Assembly (NCBI GenBank): GCA_964565775.1
Contig: CAZMGB010000005.1
Location: 62,001-126,000 of the forward strand
DNA length: 64,000 nt
Source: CAZMGB01 sp964565775
Lineage (GTDB): Bacteria; Chloroflexota; Dehalococcoidia; DSTF01; JALHUB01
Direction: 5' to 3'
Part shown: piece after piece, positions 43,053 through 51,700 of the stretch
How positions within the stretch are numbered: the stretch's first letter is position 1
Layout: every line of letters starts with the position of its first letter
Translations under genes and position numbers: made by a program
The notes under the pieces: generated by a model
The model's input: the letters and a program-made list of their open reading frames with translations, nothing else
Told to the model about the DNA's origin: nothing
Database searches by the model: none

Positions 43053-43284
43053 GAGGCGGATGCGCCTCTGGCGCAAGCCCTGCTCCGCCGTCAACTTATC
43101 TGCAGACCTGACGGCCATCAACAGGATAACCCGACAGAGCTCGATCTTCGCAGGTCGGGGTCTTGAGACCCCGACAGGTTCGCGAGGGTCTTGCGCCAGA
43201 GGCGCATCCGCCTTCGGCGGAAAAGACCCCCGCCTACGACTGCTCCGCCATCGACTGATCGGCAGACCTGAAGGTCTGCAGCTA
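43053..43284. repeat. Palindromic repeats, one nested inside another
   Basis: A unit at 43151-43238 has GTCGGGGTCT-tg-AGACCCCGAC (43154-43175) and ends CCCCCGCCTACGA, like the copy at 50511-50568. Here its second hairpin is split: between GGGTCT and AAGACCCCC lies an extra GCGCCAGAGGCGCATCCGCC-type palindrome. The reverse complement of that extra piece is present at about 43053-43077. A further unit GCAGACCT-ga-AGGTCTGC is at 43262-43279. Confidence 0.7.
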
Positions 43285-43298
43285 CAGAGGTCACTAGC

Positions 43299-44153
43299 GT
43301 GAAGCTCGGTTGCAGCTCCTGGTCGTACCACAAGGCCATTACCGCTGGGCGGATTGACCAGCGCGAGTGGATGCGGCGCTGTGCCCGCGAGCTGGAGCTG
43401 GACGGCGTCGAGCTCCTCGATCTCCACTTCCCCAGCACGGACCTGCCCTACCTGCGGGAGCTGAAGCGCTGGGCAACGGGCCTGCACCTCACGATGAGCT
43501 GCGCCTCCGTCAGCAACGACTTCGGCCGGCCGACGCTGGAGGAGCGCCAGGCCGAGCTGGAGAAGGTGAAGCGATGGGTGGAGATAGCGCAGTTCCTGGG
43601 GGCGCCGATCCTGCGCGTCCTGGCCGGGTGGCCACCGCCGGAGCCCTCGGCCGACCCGGGCGGGGCACGCCCCGGCATTGGCGGCATCGTGCGCCGTCTG
43701 ACGGGCCTGCGACCCCGCAGCATCAAGGAGGCCCTGTGGCCGGAGATGGTCGAGCGCCTGCGGGAGAGCGCGTCCTATGCTGCGGAGAAGGGCGTGGTCC
43801 TCGCTCTGGAGAACCACGACCGCGGCGGCTTCACAGGCACCGCCCAGGAGGTCGAGCGCTGCCTGGCTGAAGTGGGCTCCCCCTGGCTACGTCTCTGCCT
43901 GGACACCGGCGACTACGGCGACCTGCGGTCAATCGAGCGTACCCTGAGCCAGGCGGTGCATGTCCACGCCAAGCTGTTCGACCTGGACGACGAGGGCGTC
44001 GAGCAAAGGCTGGACTGGGAGCGCATCATGGCCATCCTGAGGGCGGGCCACTACCGCGCTTTCCTCTCCATCGAGTACGAAGGGGACGAGGATGCGGAAA
44101 CGGCCGTGCCGCGCGGCGTGCGCTACCTCCGAAGGCTGCTAAGTGCCTCCTGA
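43299..44153 (+). CDS. Sugar phosphate isomerase/epimerase-like TIM-barrel protein
   Basis: 284 residues from GTG 43299. Xylose-isomerase-like (AP endonuclease 2) barrel: VKLGCSSWSYHKAI, GVELLDLHFPS, ILRVLAGWPPP, VVLALENHDRGGF with a metal-binding Glu, LCLDTGDYGD, HVHAKLFDLDD and AFLSIEYEGDED. These give the usual Glu/Asp/His metal site. It overlaps the NagB-like gene by 11 bases and probably epimerises or isomerises a sugar in its pathway. Confidence 0.82.
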   Translation: MKLGCSSWSYHKAITAGRIDQREWMRRCARELELDGVELLDLHFPSTDLPYLRELKRWATGLHLTMSCASVSNDFGRPTLEERQAELEKVKRWVEIAQFLGAPILRVLAGWPPPEPSADPGGARPGIGGIVRRLTGLRPRSIKEALWPEMVERLRESASYAAEKGVVLALENHDRGGFTGTAQEVERCLAEVGSPWLRLCLDTGDYGDLRSIERTLSQAVHVHAKLFDLDDEGVEQRLDWERIMAILRAGHYRAFLSIEYEGDEDAETAVPRGVRYLRRLLSAS

Positions 44154-44892
44154 GCCGCTACACCGCTGGCAGCTAATCGTTGCGAGAGACGCCGAGGAGC
44201 TGGCTCGCCGCGCCGCCGACTGCATTGTCGACCTGGTGGCGGCGCGCCCGGACGCGGTGCTGGCCCTGCCGACGGGCCGCACGCCGCTGGGCATGTACCC
44301 GGAGCTTGTCGACCGCGTGCGCGGAGGACAGGCTGACTTGAGCCTGGTCACGGTCTTCGCCCTCGATGAATTCGCCGGCGTTCCCCACCAGCACCCCGCG
44401 AGCAACTCCTCCTATCTGGTCCGCAACCTGCTGGCCCACGCGCCGGTCGCGCGCGCCTTCTCCCTTGACGGCACCCCGTCCGACTACGACGAGGAGTGTC
44501 GCGCCTACGAGGCGGCCATCGCCGAGGCCGGCGGCATCGACCTGGCGGTCCTGGGCATCGGCCGCAGCGGCCATGTCGGCTTCAACGAGCCCGGCTCAGC
44601 GTTCGATTCACGCACGCGTCGGGTGAAGCTGCGGCCGGAGAGCCGTGAGGACCTGACGTGGGCCTTCCCCGACTCGCGATCGGCGCCGGGCTATGGCCTC
44701 ACGATGGGGCTGGGCACGATCATGGCGGCCCGCGCGATCCTGCTCCTGGCGACCGGTGAGAGGAAGGCACAGATTCTAGCCCGGGCCCTCCGTGGCCGGC
44801 CGACGCCGCGCGTCCCGGCGTCCGTCCTCCAGCGCCACCCGCGCCTCATCGTCATCGCCGATAACGCGGCGGCGGCCCTACTGCGCGCCTAG
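44143..44892 (+). CDS. nagB: Glucosamine-6-phosphate deaminase-like protein
   Basis: 249 residues from GTG 44143. NagB/SugarP-isomerase fold: VLALPTGRTPLGMYPELV (phosphate loop), FALDEFAGV (general-base Asp), GIGRSGHVGFNEPGS (catalytic His and Glu), then GYGLTMGLGTIMAAR. The usual residue before GH (Asp or Asn) is Ser here, which could alter activity. It converts glucosamine-6-P to fructose-6-P and ammonia. The N-acetylglucosamine-6-P deacetylase gene lies 2.5 kb away on the other strand. Confidence 0.82.
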   Translation: MPPEPLHRWQLIVARDAEELARRAADCIVDLVAARPDAVLALPTGRTPLGMYPELVDRVRGGQADLSLVTVFALDEFAGVPHQHPASNSSYLVRNLLAHAPVARAFSLDGTPSDYDEECRAYEAAIAEAGGIDLAVLGIGRSGHVGFNEPGSAFDSRTRRVKLRPESREDLTWAFPDSRSAPGYGLTMGLGTIMAARAILLLATGERKAQILARALRGRPTPRVPASVLQRHPRLIVIADNAAAALLRA

Positions 44893-44901
44893 CCGCTACC
44901 T

Positions 44902-45000
44902 GGGCCGACACGGGGGTCGGCCCCTGCAGGGCCAACACGGGGGTCGACCCCAGCGGTGCTCGGCTGTGCCCCTAGCTGGGCCGACACGGGGGTCGGCCCC
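44902..45000. repeat. Three-copy palindromic repeat GGGCCGAC-acggg-GGTCGGCCC
   Basis: Copies at 44902-44923, 44929-44951 (two substitutions) and 44978-45000, in direct orientation with 8-bp stems. The last base of copy 3 is part of the stop codon of the solute-binding-protein gene. It separates that gene from nagB and may act as a bidirectional transcript end. Confidence 0.8.
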
Positions 45001-46376
45001 TACTCTATGGCCTTGTTGTACTTCTCGATGGCCTGGTTGGCGCCTTCGGCTGTCTCCTTCAGCGCTTCGATAGGGTCCTTGCCACCGACCAGCATCTCCT
45101 CCACCCCGTTCTCGATCAGCTCGCGCACCTCCGGAAAGGGACCCAGAATGGCCCCCAGGGAGGCGGGGTTGGCCGGCACTCCCAAATACAGGTCCAGAGC
45201 CGTCTGGAACATGGGGTAGCTGGCCAGAACCTCTTGCGCCGCCGGCTGGTCCACTGAGGACTGGCTCACGGGCAGGCAGCCGCTGCCGGCGAACCACTCG
45301 GCCTGCTGCTCCGGCGCCAGGAGCCACTTGATGAACTTCCACGCCGCTTCCTGCTCTTCCGGCGGTCGCCCGTTCATGATCCAGAGGCCGTGGCCCAGGA
45401 GAAGCGTTGAGCCGGTGCCGCCCGCAAAGCCGGGCACGGCGCCCACGCCCAGTTCCACGCCCTTGATCTGGCCCCCCTCCAGGGCATCGACGATGGAGCC
45501 CAAGGCGCCGGCGTAGCCGAAGGTCATGGCGGCGCGGTCCGTCGCCACCGCAAGGTAGTTGTCGACGCCGGAGGGGTTGCGGCCGACGTTGTAGGCCAGC
45601 CCCTCCTCCACCATGTCGTGCCACCACTGGAAGAACCGGCGGCCGGTGTCGTTGTCGAACAGCGCTTCAGTGGCGCGACCGTCGCGGCCGTTGTTCTCGT
45701 TCACCAGCAGCTCACCCTGCTGAGCGAAGACCTGCTCCAGCCACAGAGTAATGTGTATAGCGAGACCGCTGCGCGTAACCGCCCCCGAGGCGCCTCGCTC
45801 GAGGAGCTTTTCCGAGTCCTGGCGAACCTCCTCCAGGTCCTGGGGCGGCCTCTCCGGGTCTAGCCCCACCTCCCGGAAGTCGTTCTTGTTGTAGTAGAGG
45901 AGGGGTACGTCCACGCAGTAGGGCGCGCCCCACATCTCGTCCTCGACCGTATAGTACTGCACGGCCTTCTCGTCCAGGTCCGAGAAGTCGTAGTCCTCCT
46001 GGTCCGCGAAGTCCTGAATGGGGGCGACGTAGCCGCTGTCGATCAGCCGCTGGATGAACGTCTCCATCATGAATGCGATGGCCGGCACCTGGCCCGAGCC
46101 TGTCGCAGCCATGAGCTTGGTCATGAGATCGGTCGGGCCACCCTGATAGGTAGCCGTCACCTTAACCTCGTCCTGGGAGGCGTTGAAACGGTCGATCATC
46201 CGTTTCAGGGTGTCCTCGTTGGCGGCCGGTTCGGAGTGCCAGATGTCGATTTGCACGGGTCCGGTTCTGGCCGTCGCGGCCGGAGTGCCAGGCGTCGGGC
46301 CGGCCTCCTCGCCGCCGCAGGCCGCCAGAGCCAGAACAATGACTGGGAGAACCGCTAGAGCCAGAAGCCTTGACAC
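45000..46376 (-). CDS. ABC-type sugar-binding lipoprotein (family 1)
   Basis: 458 residues from GTG 46376, with AAGGGAG upstream. Lipoprotein signal MSRLLALAVLPVIVLALAAC places the lipidated Cys at 20, followed by an acidic Pro/Thr linker. Mature start VQIDIWHSEPAANEDTLKRM and KVTATYQGGPTDLMTKL, then WKFIKWLLAPEQQAEWFAGS, are typical of type-1 extracellular carbohydrate-binding proteins. No permease or ATPase gene lies nearby, so its transporter is encoded elsewhere. Amino-sugar uptake is suggested only by neighbours. Confidence 0.88.
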   Translation of the reverse strand: MSRLLALAVLPVIVLALAACGGEEAGPTPGTPAATARTGPVQIDIWHSEPAANEDTLKRMIDRFNASQDEVKVTATYQGGPTDLMTKLMAATGSGQVPAIAFMMETFIQRLIDSGYVAPIQDFADQEDYDFSDLDEKAVQYYTVEDEMWGAPYCVDVPLLYYNKNDFREVGLDPERPPQDLEEVRQDSEKLLERGASGAVTRSGLAIHITLWLEQVFAQQGELLVNENNGRDGRATEALFDNDTGRRFFQWWHDMVEEGLAYNVGRNPSGVDNYLAVATDRAAMTFGYAGALGSIVDALEGGQIKGVELGVGAVPGFAGGTGSTLLLGHGLWIMNGRPPEEQEAAWKFIKWLLAPEQQAEWFAGSGCLPVSQSSVDQPAAQEVLASYPMFQTALDLYLGVPANPASLGAILGPFPEVRELIENGVEEMLVGGKDPIEALKETAEGANQAIEKYNKAIE

Positions 46377-46545
46377 CGTTCTTCTCCCTTCTTGGCCCGG
46401 CATCCACCTGTCATCATCCTCGATGACTCAGTTGGAGCGGGGCCGCTGTCTCCTCGGGCGCCTCGTTATCCCGCCGGAATGCTAATGCCGACCGCTTGCG
46501 ATGTCAATAGCGGCGCTCGCCGCGCCATTCTGCTATCATCGGGTC

Positions 46546-47346
46546 ATGACTATCCGCGCCGTCATCTTCGACCTGGGCCACACCCTCTGGAACCTGCAAT
46601 CCGCCGCCGACAAGATGCCGACCCTCTACCGGGGCGTACGCCACAGGCTCGTTCAGGCGCTGGACGGTGGCGTGCCGGCAGAGACGCAGCTTCAGCGGGC
46701 GGTGGAGGAGCGCCTCATGCGGGAGGACATCGCCTATCTGACCGAGGGCAAGCTGGAGCAGGCGCCGACGGAACAGCTCATAGGAGAGGCACTGCGCGAG
46801 CTGGGGATCGCCGCCGACGGGCGCCTCGTCATCGAGATCACGGACATGATTCTAGGCGCGGACGTCTTTCGCATTCGAGTGGACAAGAGTGCGAACGACA
46901 CCCTCGCGGCTCTCAAGAAGCGAGACCTGCGGTTGGGAGTCGTGTCGAACACCTACGGGTCGGGGGAGATTATCCGCCAGCAGCTCGCCGAACACGGCTC
47001 TCTACCCTACTTCGGCGCCACCATCTTCTCTTCCGAGGCCGGCGTGCGGAAGCCTCACCCGGCCATATTCCGTGCGGCTCTAGAGGAGCTGCGGGTGAGC
47101 CCAGAAGAGGCCGTCTTCGTTGGGGACAGCCTCATCGCCGACGTCCGGGGCGCTCAAGCCGTAGGGATGAGAGCCGTCCTCAGCCACCAGTACCGTCAGG
47201 AAGACCCCCGGGGGCCGAGTCCTGACGCCAAGGTCCAGGGCCTGAAGGCCTGGCTGGACGGCCGCCCGCCCGACCACATCATCGAGCGGCTGGCAGAAAT
47301 AGTCGGATACGTGGACGCTCTGAACTCGCCAGTGCCGGGGCCATAG
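46546..47346 (+). CDS. HAD-superfamily hydrolase
   Basis: 266 residues from ATG 46546. Motif I VIFDLGHTLWN, motif II VVSNTYGS, motif III KPHPAIF and motif IV VGDSLIADVRGAQAVGM. In motif I the second Asp of DxD is His (DLGHT), as in a number of HAD subfamilies. A helical cap lies between motifs I and II. It is probably a small-molecule phosphatase. It sits divergently beside the solute-binding protein and convergent with nagA, 4 bases apart. Confidence 0.85.
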   Translation: MTIRAVIFDLGHTLWNLQSAADKMPTLYRGVRHRLVQALDGGVPAETQLQRAVEERLMREDIAYLTEGKLEQAPTEQLIGEALRELGIAADGRLVIEITDMILGADVFRIRVDKSANDTLAALKKRDLRLGVVSNTYGSGEIIRQQLAEHGSLPYFGATIFSSEAGVRKPHPAIFRAALEELRVSPEEAVFVGDSLIADVRGAQAVGMRAVLSHQYRQEDPRGPSPDAKVQGLKAWLDGRPPDHIIERLAEIVGYVDALNSPVPGP

Positions 47347-47350
47347 CCGC

Positions 47351-48529
47351 CTACTCGCGTGAGAAGACCCTCTCTCCCCGGACGAACGTCATGACCACAT
47401 CCAGCCCCTCGTCCAGCACCACCAGGTCCGCGTCCGCCCCCGGGGCGATGCGCCCCTTCCGGTCGGCGACGCCCAATACGGCCGCCGGGCTGAGGGTGGC
47501 CATGCGCACGGCCTCCTCCAGCCGGACCGGCCGCCAGCGGGCGACGTTGCTCACCATCCGGTCGAGCATGGCGGCGCTGCCGGCCAGCGTGCCGTCGTGC
47601 CGGGCGGCCCGCCCGCCCTCAACGACGATCCCCTGACCCTCCACCTCGAACCTGCCGTCGCCCAGACCGGCGAAGGGCATACCGTCGCTGACCAGCACCG
47701 TCTTCTCCGGCCCCTTGGCCCGCAGAAGCAGCTCCACAGCGCCGGGATGGACGTGGACGCCGTCGGCGATGAGCTCGACCGTCACGTCTGGCGCGTTGAG
47801 GGCGGCGGCAAGGCAGCCGGGATCGCGCTGGTGGAAGGGGCGCAGGGCGTTGTAGGCGTGGGTGACGTGGCAGACGCCCCGCTCGAAGGCGCGGCGGGCC
47901 TCCTCGTAGGCGGCGTCGCTGTGGCCGAGGCTTGGGATAGCGCCCGCGCGGAGCACGGCGTCGATGAGGCCGTCGGCGCCCGGCAGCTCCGGCGCAAGGG
48001 TGATGAGCCGGAGTCCGCCATCGGCCGCTTCCAGGTACTCGTTCATCTCGCGGACATCCGGCATCCGGATCGATTCTTGAGATTGCGCGCCCGCCCGCAG
48101 CGGGTTGATGAAGGGGCCTTCGAGGTTGAAGCCCAGAGGCTGCGCGCCGCGCCATTCGGCGACACGGGCTGAGCCCGCGACATCGATCAAGGGCCGACAG
48201 GAGCGCAACAGGCCGAGCAGTCGCTCGCGCGGTGCCGCGACGGCGGTGATGAGGAAGGAGGTGACCCCCTTCGAGACGGCCCAGCGGGCAAAGGAGCGCA
48301 CGTCCTCCGGCTCTCCTGCCATGAGCGAGGAGCCGCCGCCGCCGTGGACGTGCAGGTCGATGAAGCCCGGCGCCAGCGTCCCGCCCTGGAGATCGATGAC
48401 TTCGTAGCCTGCGGGCGGAGGCTCCGCCGGGCCCACCCTGGCGATGCGTCCCTTCTCGACGAGAACGGAGCCGCCCTCGATGACCTCGAGCGGCGTGAGG
48501 ATGCGGGCGTTCGTCAGGGCGAGGGACAT
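47351..48529 (-). CDS. nagA: N-acetylglucosamine-6-phosphate deacetylase
   Basis: 392 residues from ATG 48529; ATG 48547 is an alternative. Amidohydrolase fold: GFIDLHVHGGGGSSLM (metal-binding HxH region), LGFNLEGPFINPLRAGAQ with the NagA glutamate, SLGHSDAAYEEA and ATHAYNALRPFHQRDPG-like segments, and VLVSDGMPFAG with the catalytic Asp. It removes acetate from GlcNAc-6-P before NagB. Its convergent neighbour is a HAD hydrolase. Confidence 0.9.
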   Translation of the reverse strand: MSLALTNARILTPLEVIEGGSVLVEKGRIARVGPAEPPPAGYEVIDLQGGTLAPGFIDLHVHGGGGSSLMAGEPEDVRSFARWAVSKGVTSFLITAVAAPRERLLGLLRSCRPLIDVAGSARVAEWRGAQPLGFNLEGPFINPLRAGAQSQESIRMPDVREMNEYLEAADGGLRLITLAPELPGADGLIDAVLRAGAIPSLGHSDAAYEEARRAFERGVCHVTHAYNALRPFHQRDPGCLAAALNAPDVTVELIADGVHVHPGAVELLLRAKGPEKTVLVSDGMPFAGLGDGRFEVEGQGIVVEGGRAARHDGTLAGSAAMLDRMVSNVARWRPVRLEEAVRMATLSPAAVLGVADRKGRIAPGADADLVVLDEGLDVVMTFVRGERVFSRE

Positions 48530-48702
48530 CTCGTTCGCGGGCAGCATGGGCTAGATCGTGGCGTCCTTGACAGCCACCCCTGCTCGGCTATTATAGCCCT
48601 ACCAGACCCCCTGCTTCGCCCACTGCCCCGGCAAGCGCCCATCAGAATCATCGTCCGGGCGCGAGGAGGGTGAGGCCAGCAGGCATCCAAGGAGGTACGA
48701 CT

Positions 48703-49929
48703 ATGGCGATGACAGAAGTGCAACAGGATCTGCGCGAAGAAGTACAGGCCTTCATACGCGACGACGTTCCCCGTCAGCTCATCCTGGACATGGACGCCGA
48801 GCGCGTCACCTACCCCCGCGAGTTCCTGGAGGCCGCCGCCCGTCGCGGGCTGCTCGGCCTCCGCTTCCCCAAGGATTACGGCGGCCGCGGTCTCGGCTGG
48901 AGCGAGGAGGCCGTCGCGCTGGAGGAGGTGGGCGTGCTCGGCGGCGCGCTGCCCTGCCTCTACTCGCTGGTCAGCATCGTGGGCGAGGCGCTGCACGTCT
49001 TCGGCACGCCCGAGCAGAAGGACCGCTGGCTGCGCCCTGCCCTCGAAGCGAAGCTAACGGTGGCGGAGGCGCTGACCGAACCGCGCGGCGGCTCCGACTT
49101 CTTCGGGGCGACGACCAGCGCCCGCCGCGAGGGTGACGTGTACGTCCTCAACGGCCAGAAGCGCTTCATCGTCGGCGCCGAGGGAGCCGACTACTTCCTC
49201 GTCTACGCCCGCACCCAGCCCGACGCGGCCTCCCGGGACTCGCTCAGCGCATTCATCGTCGAGCGCGGCCCCGGCGTGGAGGTGCAGCACGTCTACGGCC
49301 TCCTGGGAACGCGCGGCGGCGGTGCCGGTCGCGTCTACTTCCGTGACGCGGTCGTGCCGCGCGAGAACCTCATCGGCCGCGAGCACGGCGGCGCAGAGGT
49401 CTTCTACCAGATGATGATCCCGGAGCGCATGACCAGCGGCGCGGGCGCCCTGGGCGGAGCGAGGGCCGCCCTGGAGATCGCCGCCCGCTACAGCGACCGG
49501 CGGAAGGCCTTCGGGCAGAAGATCCGCGCCTTCGAGGGCGTTAGCTTCAAGGTAGCCGACAGCATCACCCTTCTCGACGCCGCGCGGGCACTGGTGGAGA
49601 GCACCGCCCGCGCCATCGACGGCGGCGACGAGCCGCGTCGCGTTCGACGCCTCGTGTCGGAGTCGAAGAAGTTCGCCACCGAGGCCTCCTGGCAGATCAT
49701 CAACCACGCCATGCAGATCATGGGCGGCATCGGCTACACGAACGTCTATCCCATCGAGAGGCTGCTGCGCGACGCGCGGTTGACCATGATCTGGACGGGG
49801 TCGAGCGAGATCATGAATCTCGTGATCCAGCACGAGTACTACAAGGAGCTCGGGCTGCCGTCGCGCAGCCGCGACGTGGAGGCGGACGCGCCCGAGGCGG
49901 ACCTGACCGAAGAGAAGGTCTACGAATAA
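48703..49929 (+). CDS. Acyl-CoA dehydrogenase
   Basis: 408 residues from ATG 48703, with AAGGAGG at 48689-48696. FPKDYGGRGLGWS, AEALTEPRGGSDFFG, VLNGQKRFIVGA, and GGIGYTNVYPIERLLRDAR followed by WTGSSEIMNLVIQHEYY are the usual flavin and substrate segments. It is the third acyl-CoA dehydrogenase in the window and lies upstream of the CoA-transferase pair, so it may belong to a degradation pathway for an organic acid. Confidence 0.92.
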   Translation: MAMTEVQQDLREEVQAFIRDDVPRQLILDMDAERVTYPREFLEAAARRGLLGLRFPKDYGGRGLGWSEEAVALEEVGVLGGALPCLYSLVSIVGEALHVFGTPEQKDRWLRPALEAKLTVAEALTEPRGGSDFFGATTSARREGDVYVLNGQKRFIVGAEGADYFLVYARTQPDAASRDSLSAFIVERGPGVEVQHVYGLLGTRGGGAGRVYFRDAVVPRENLIGREHGGAEVFYQMMIPERMTSGAGALGGARAALEIAARYSDRRKAFGQKIRAFEGVSFKVADSITLLDAARALVESTARAIDGGDEPRRVRRLVSESKKFATEASWQIINHAMQIMGGIGYTNVYPIERLLRDARLTMIWTGSSEIMNLVIQHEYYKELGLPSRSRDVEADAPEADLTEEKVYE

Positions 49930-50016
49930 GACAGGGCCAAGTACCGTACGCTTGAACCGCCGGCAGCATAGCGGCCGCGTTGGCGGGCGACGAAACCCGC
50001 ATCGGGAGGGGGAGAA

Positions 50017-50322
50017 ATGGCACACGTGGAGGTTTTCACGTTCAAGGCGCAGCCCGGCAAGCGGCAGAACGTCATCGACAGCTTCAGCCTCTGGGACCGG
50101 GAACAGAGGAGCAAAGCGAAGGGCTTCGTGCGGTTGACGCTTGTGTCGAGCCTCGACAACCCGGACGACTTCATGGCCATCGTCCGCTTCGACAGCACCG
50201 ACAGCTACAACATCAACGCCAGCCGCAAGGAGCAAGACCAGTGGTACCAGTCGCTGCGGAAGAACTTCGCGGCCGACCCCAAGTGGTTCAGCGGCAAGCC
50301 GGAGGTCACTTCCGAGGCGTGA
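50017..50322 (+). CDS. Small ABM/EthD-like dimeric alpha+beta barrel protein
   Basis: 101 residues from ATG 50017, with GGGAGGGGGAGAA upstream. VEVFTFKAQPGKRQNVID, GFVRLTLVSSLDNPDDFMAI and DQWYQSLRKNF match the ferredoxin-like antibiotic-biosynthesis-monooxygenase fold. Such small proteins are monooxygenases, isomerases or haem-handling proteins; which one is not evident. A hairpin GGGGCGT/ACGCCCC at 50328-50346 follows its stop. Confidence 0.65.
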   Translation: MAHVEVFTFKAQPGKRQNVIDSFSLWDREQRSKAKGFVRLTLVSSLDNPDDFMAIVRFDSTDSYNINASRKEQDQWYQSLRKNFAADPKWFSGKPEVTSEA

Positions 50323-50713
50323 CGGCCGGGGCGTTGCTGACGCCCCACATGCACTAGCTCTGCCCTCACCGGTTGGGACGGCCGGTAGATCTGGGTGCAG
50401 AGCCTATGGCTATGAACTGGGCAGACCCCCTTGCGGAGTGAAATCCGCAACTTCCTCGAAGCTAAGGGTTTATGGTCATGAACAAAATGATCCGACACGT
50501 TCTGGCATTCGTAGGTCGGGGTCTTGAGACCCCGACGGGTTCGCGAGGGTCTAAAGACCCCCGCCTACGAGGCGGCCCCCATATCGACCTATTCTCTCAG
50601 TCACCATCAACCCTCAGAGACAAACTCAGATACTCAATGACCTCTAGCCCTGCGCGCCGGCCCGAGGATCCGCGCCCACGGGTTACGGGGCGACGCCGAA
50701 AGGAGGGCTGAAG
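50323..50713. other. 391-base spacer with hairpins and one palindromic repeat
   Basis: Beyond the hairpin at 50328-50346 it holds TTGCGGA/TCCGCAA near 50430-50450 and the repeat at 50511-50568. No coding frame is convincing. AAAGGAGG at the right end is the ribosome site of the CoA-transferase gene. Confidence 0.5.
50511..50568. repeat. Palindromic repeat GTAGGTCGGGGTCT...CCCGCCTAC, intact copy
   Basis: Two hairpins in a row: GTCGGGGTCT-tg-AGACCCCGAC (50515-50536) and GGGTCT-aa-AGACCC (50547-50560), bounded by GTAGG and CCTAC. It matches the unit at 43151-43238 but without the internal insertion. Confidence 0.75.
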
Positions 50714-51700
50714 ATGGTCGAACCTTCGATTCAGATCCTCGACGAGGGCACCGCCGAGTATCGCATGCCCGACCCCGACGGCTTCCGCGAGTGGGTGCGC
50801 GACCACAAGTCGCGCGCCATGACCGGCAAGCTCATGTCGGAGCAGGAGGCGGTCGCCAGGTTCGTCGAGGACGGCGACTACCTCTGCTACGACTGCACCT
50901 ACTTCCAGCGAGGCCCCAGCTCCCTCGTCCGCGAGGTCATACGCCAGAAGAAGAAGAACCTCTGGATCGCCGGCAAGTTCACATGGGTGATGGTGCACCT
51001 GCTCGTGGGTGCCGGCTGCGCCAGCAAGATCGACTGCGGCTTCTTCCTGTTCGGCAAGGCGATAGACCGCTACGTGCAGGAGGGTCGAGTCCAGATCTTC
51101 GAGTACAGCAACGTGGTGATGACGTTGCGGCTCCAGGCGGGCGCCATGGGCATCCCGTTTATTCCCGTGCGCTCGTTCGGCGGCACCGACGGCTTCCGCC
51201 ACTCGGGCGCCAAGCTGGTCGCGGACCCCTACACCGGGCAGCCGGTGGTTCTGCTGCCAGCCCTCAACCCGGATGTCGCCCTCATCCACGTCCAGCAGAG
51301 CGACGAGTTCGGCAACGCCCGCATCTTCGGCACCGGCGTAGCGCACACGGAGGCAGCGATGGCCTCGAAGAAGGTGATCATCTCCGCCGAGGAGATCATC
51401 CCCACCGAGGAGATCCGCCGCGATCCCGGCCGCACCACTATCCCCTACTACGCCGTCGATGCCGTGGTGCACGCGCCCTTCGGTGCGTACCCGGGGGAGT
51501 GCACCGGCTACTACGCCTCAGACCCCGCGGCAGTGATAGAGGTGGCGGTGGCGGCGCTGGCTGACCAGATCGACGCCTACCTGAAGAAGTGGGTCTACGG
51601 CGTTGCGAACCAGCAGGAGATGCTGGAGAAGCTCGTGGGGATGGCGAAGCTCACGGAGATGCAGCGCCGCGTCGCCACCAAGGAGGGCTATCGGCCATGA
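50714..51700 (+). CDS. CoA-transferase subunit A (GctA/IpdA-like)
   Basis: 328 residues from ATG 50714, with AAAGGAGGG upstream. Family I CoA-transferase alpha fold: LMSEQEAVARFVEDGDYLCY, GPSSLVREVIRQ, VMTLRLQAGAMGIPFIP, and VALIHVQQSDEFGNARIFG. This subgroup includes glutaconate CoA-transferase and the steroid-ring-opening IpdAB hydrolase. The gene overlaps the next by 4 bases (ATGA), as expected for two-subunit enzymes. The exact reaction is not fixed by reading. Confidence 0.85.
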   Translation: MVEPSIQILDEGTAEYRMPDPDGFREWVRDHKSRAMTGKLMSEQEAVARFVEDGDYLCYDCTYFQRGPSSLVREVIRQKKKNLWIAGKFTWVMVHLLVGAGCASKIDCGFFLFGKAIDRYVQEGRVQIFEYSNVVMTLRLQAGAMGIPFIPVRSFGGTDGFRHSGAKLVADPYTGQPVVLLPALNPDVALIHVQQSDEFGNARIFGTGVAHTEAAMASKKVIISAEEIIPTEEIRRDPGRTTIPYYAVDAVVHAPFGAYPGECTGYYASDPAAVIEVAVAALADQIDAYLKKWVYGVANQQEMLEKLVGMAKLTEMQRRVATKEGYRP

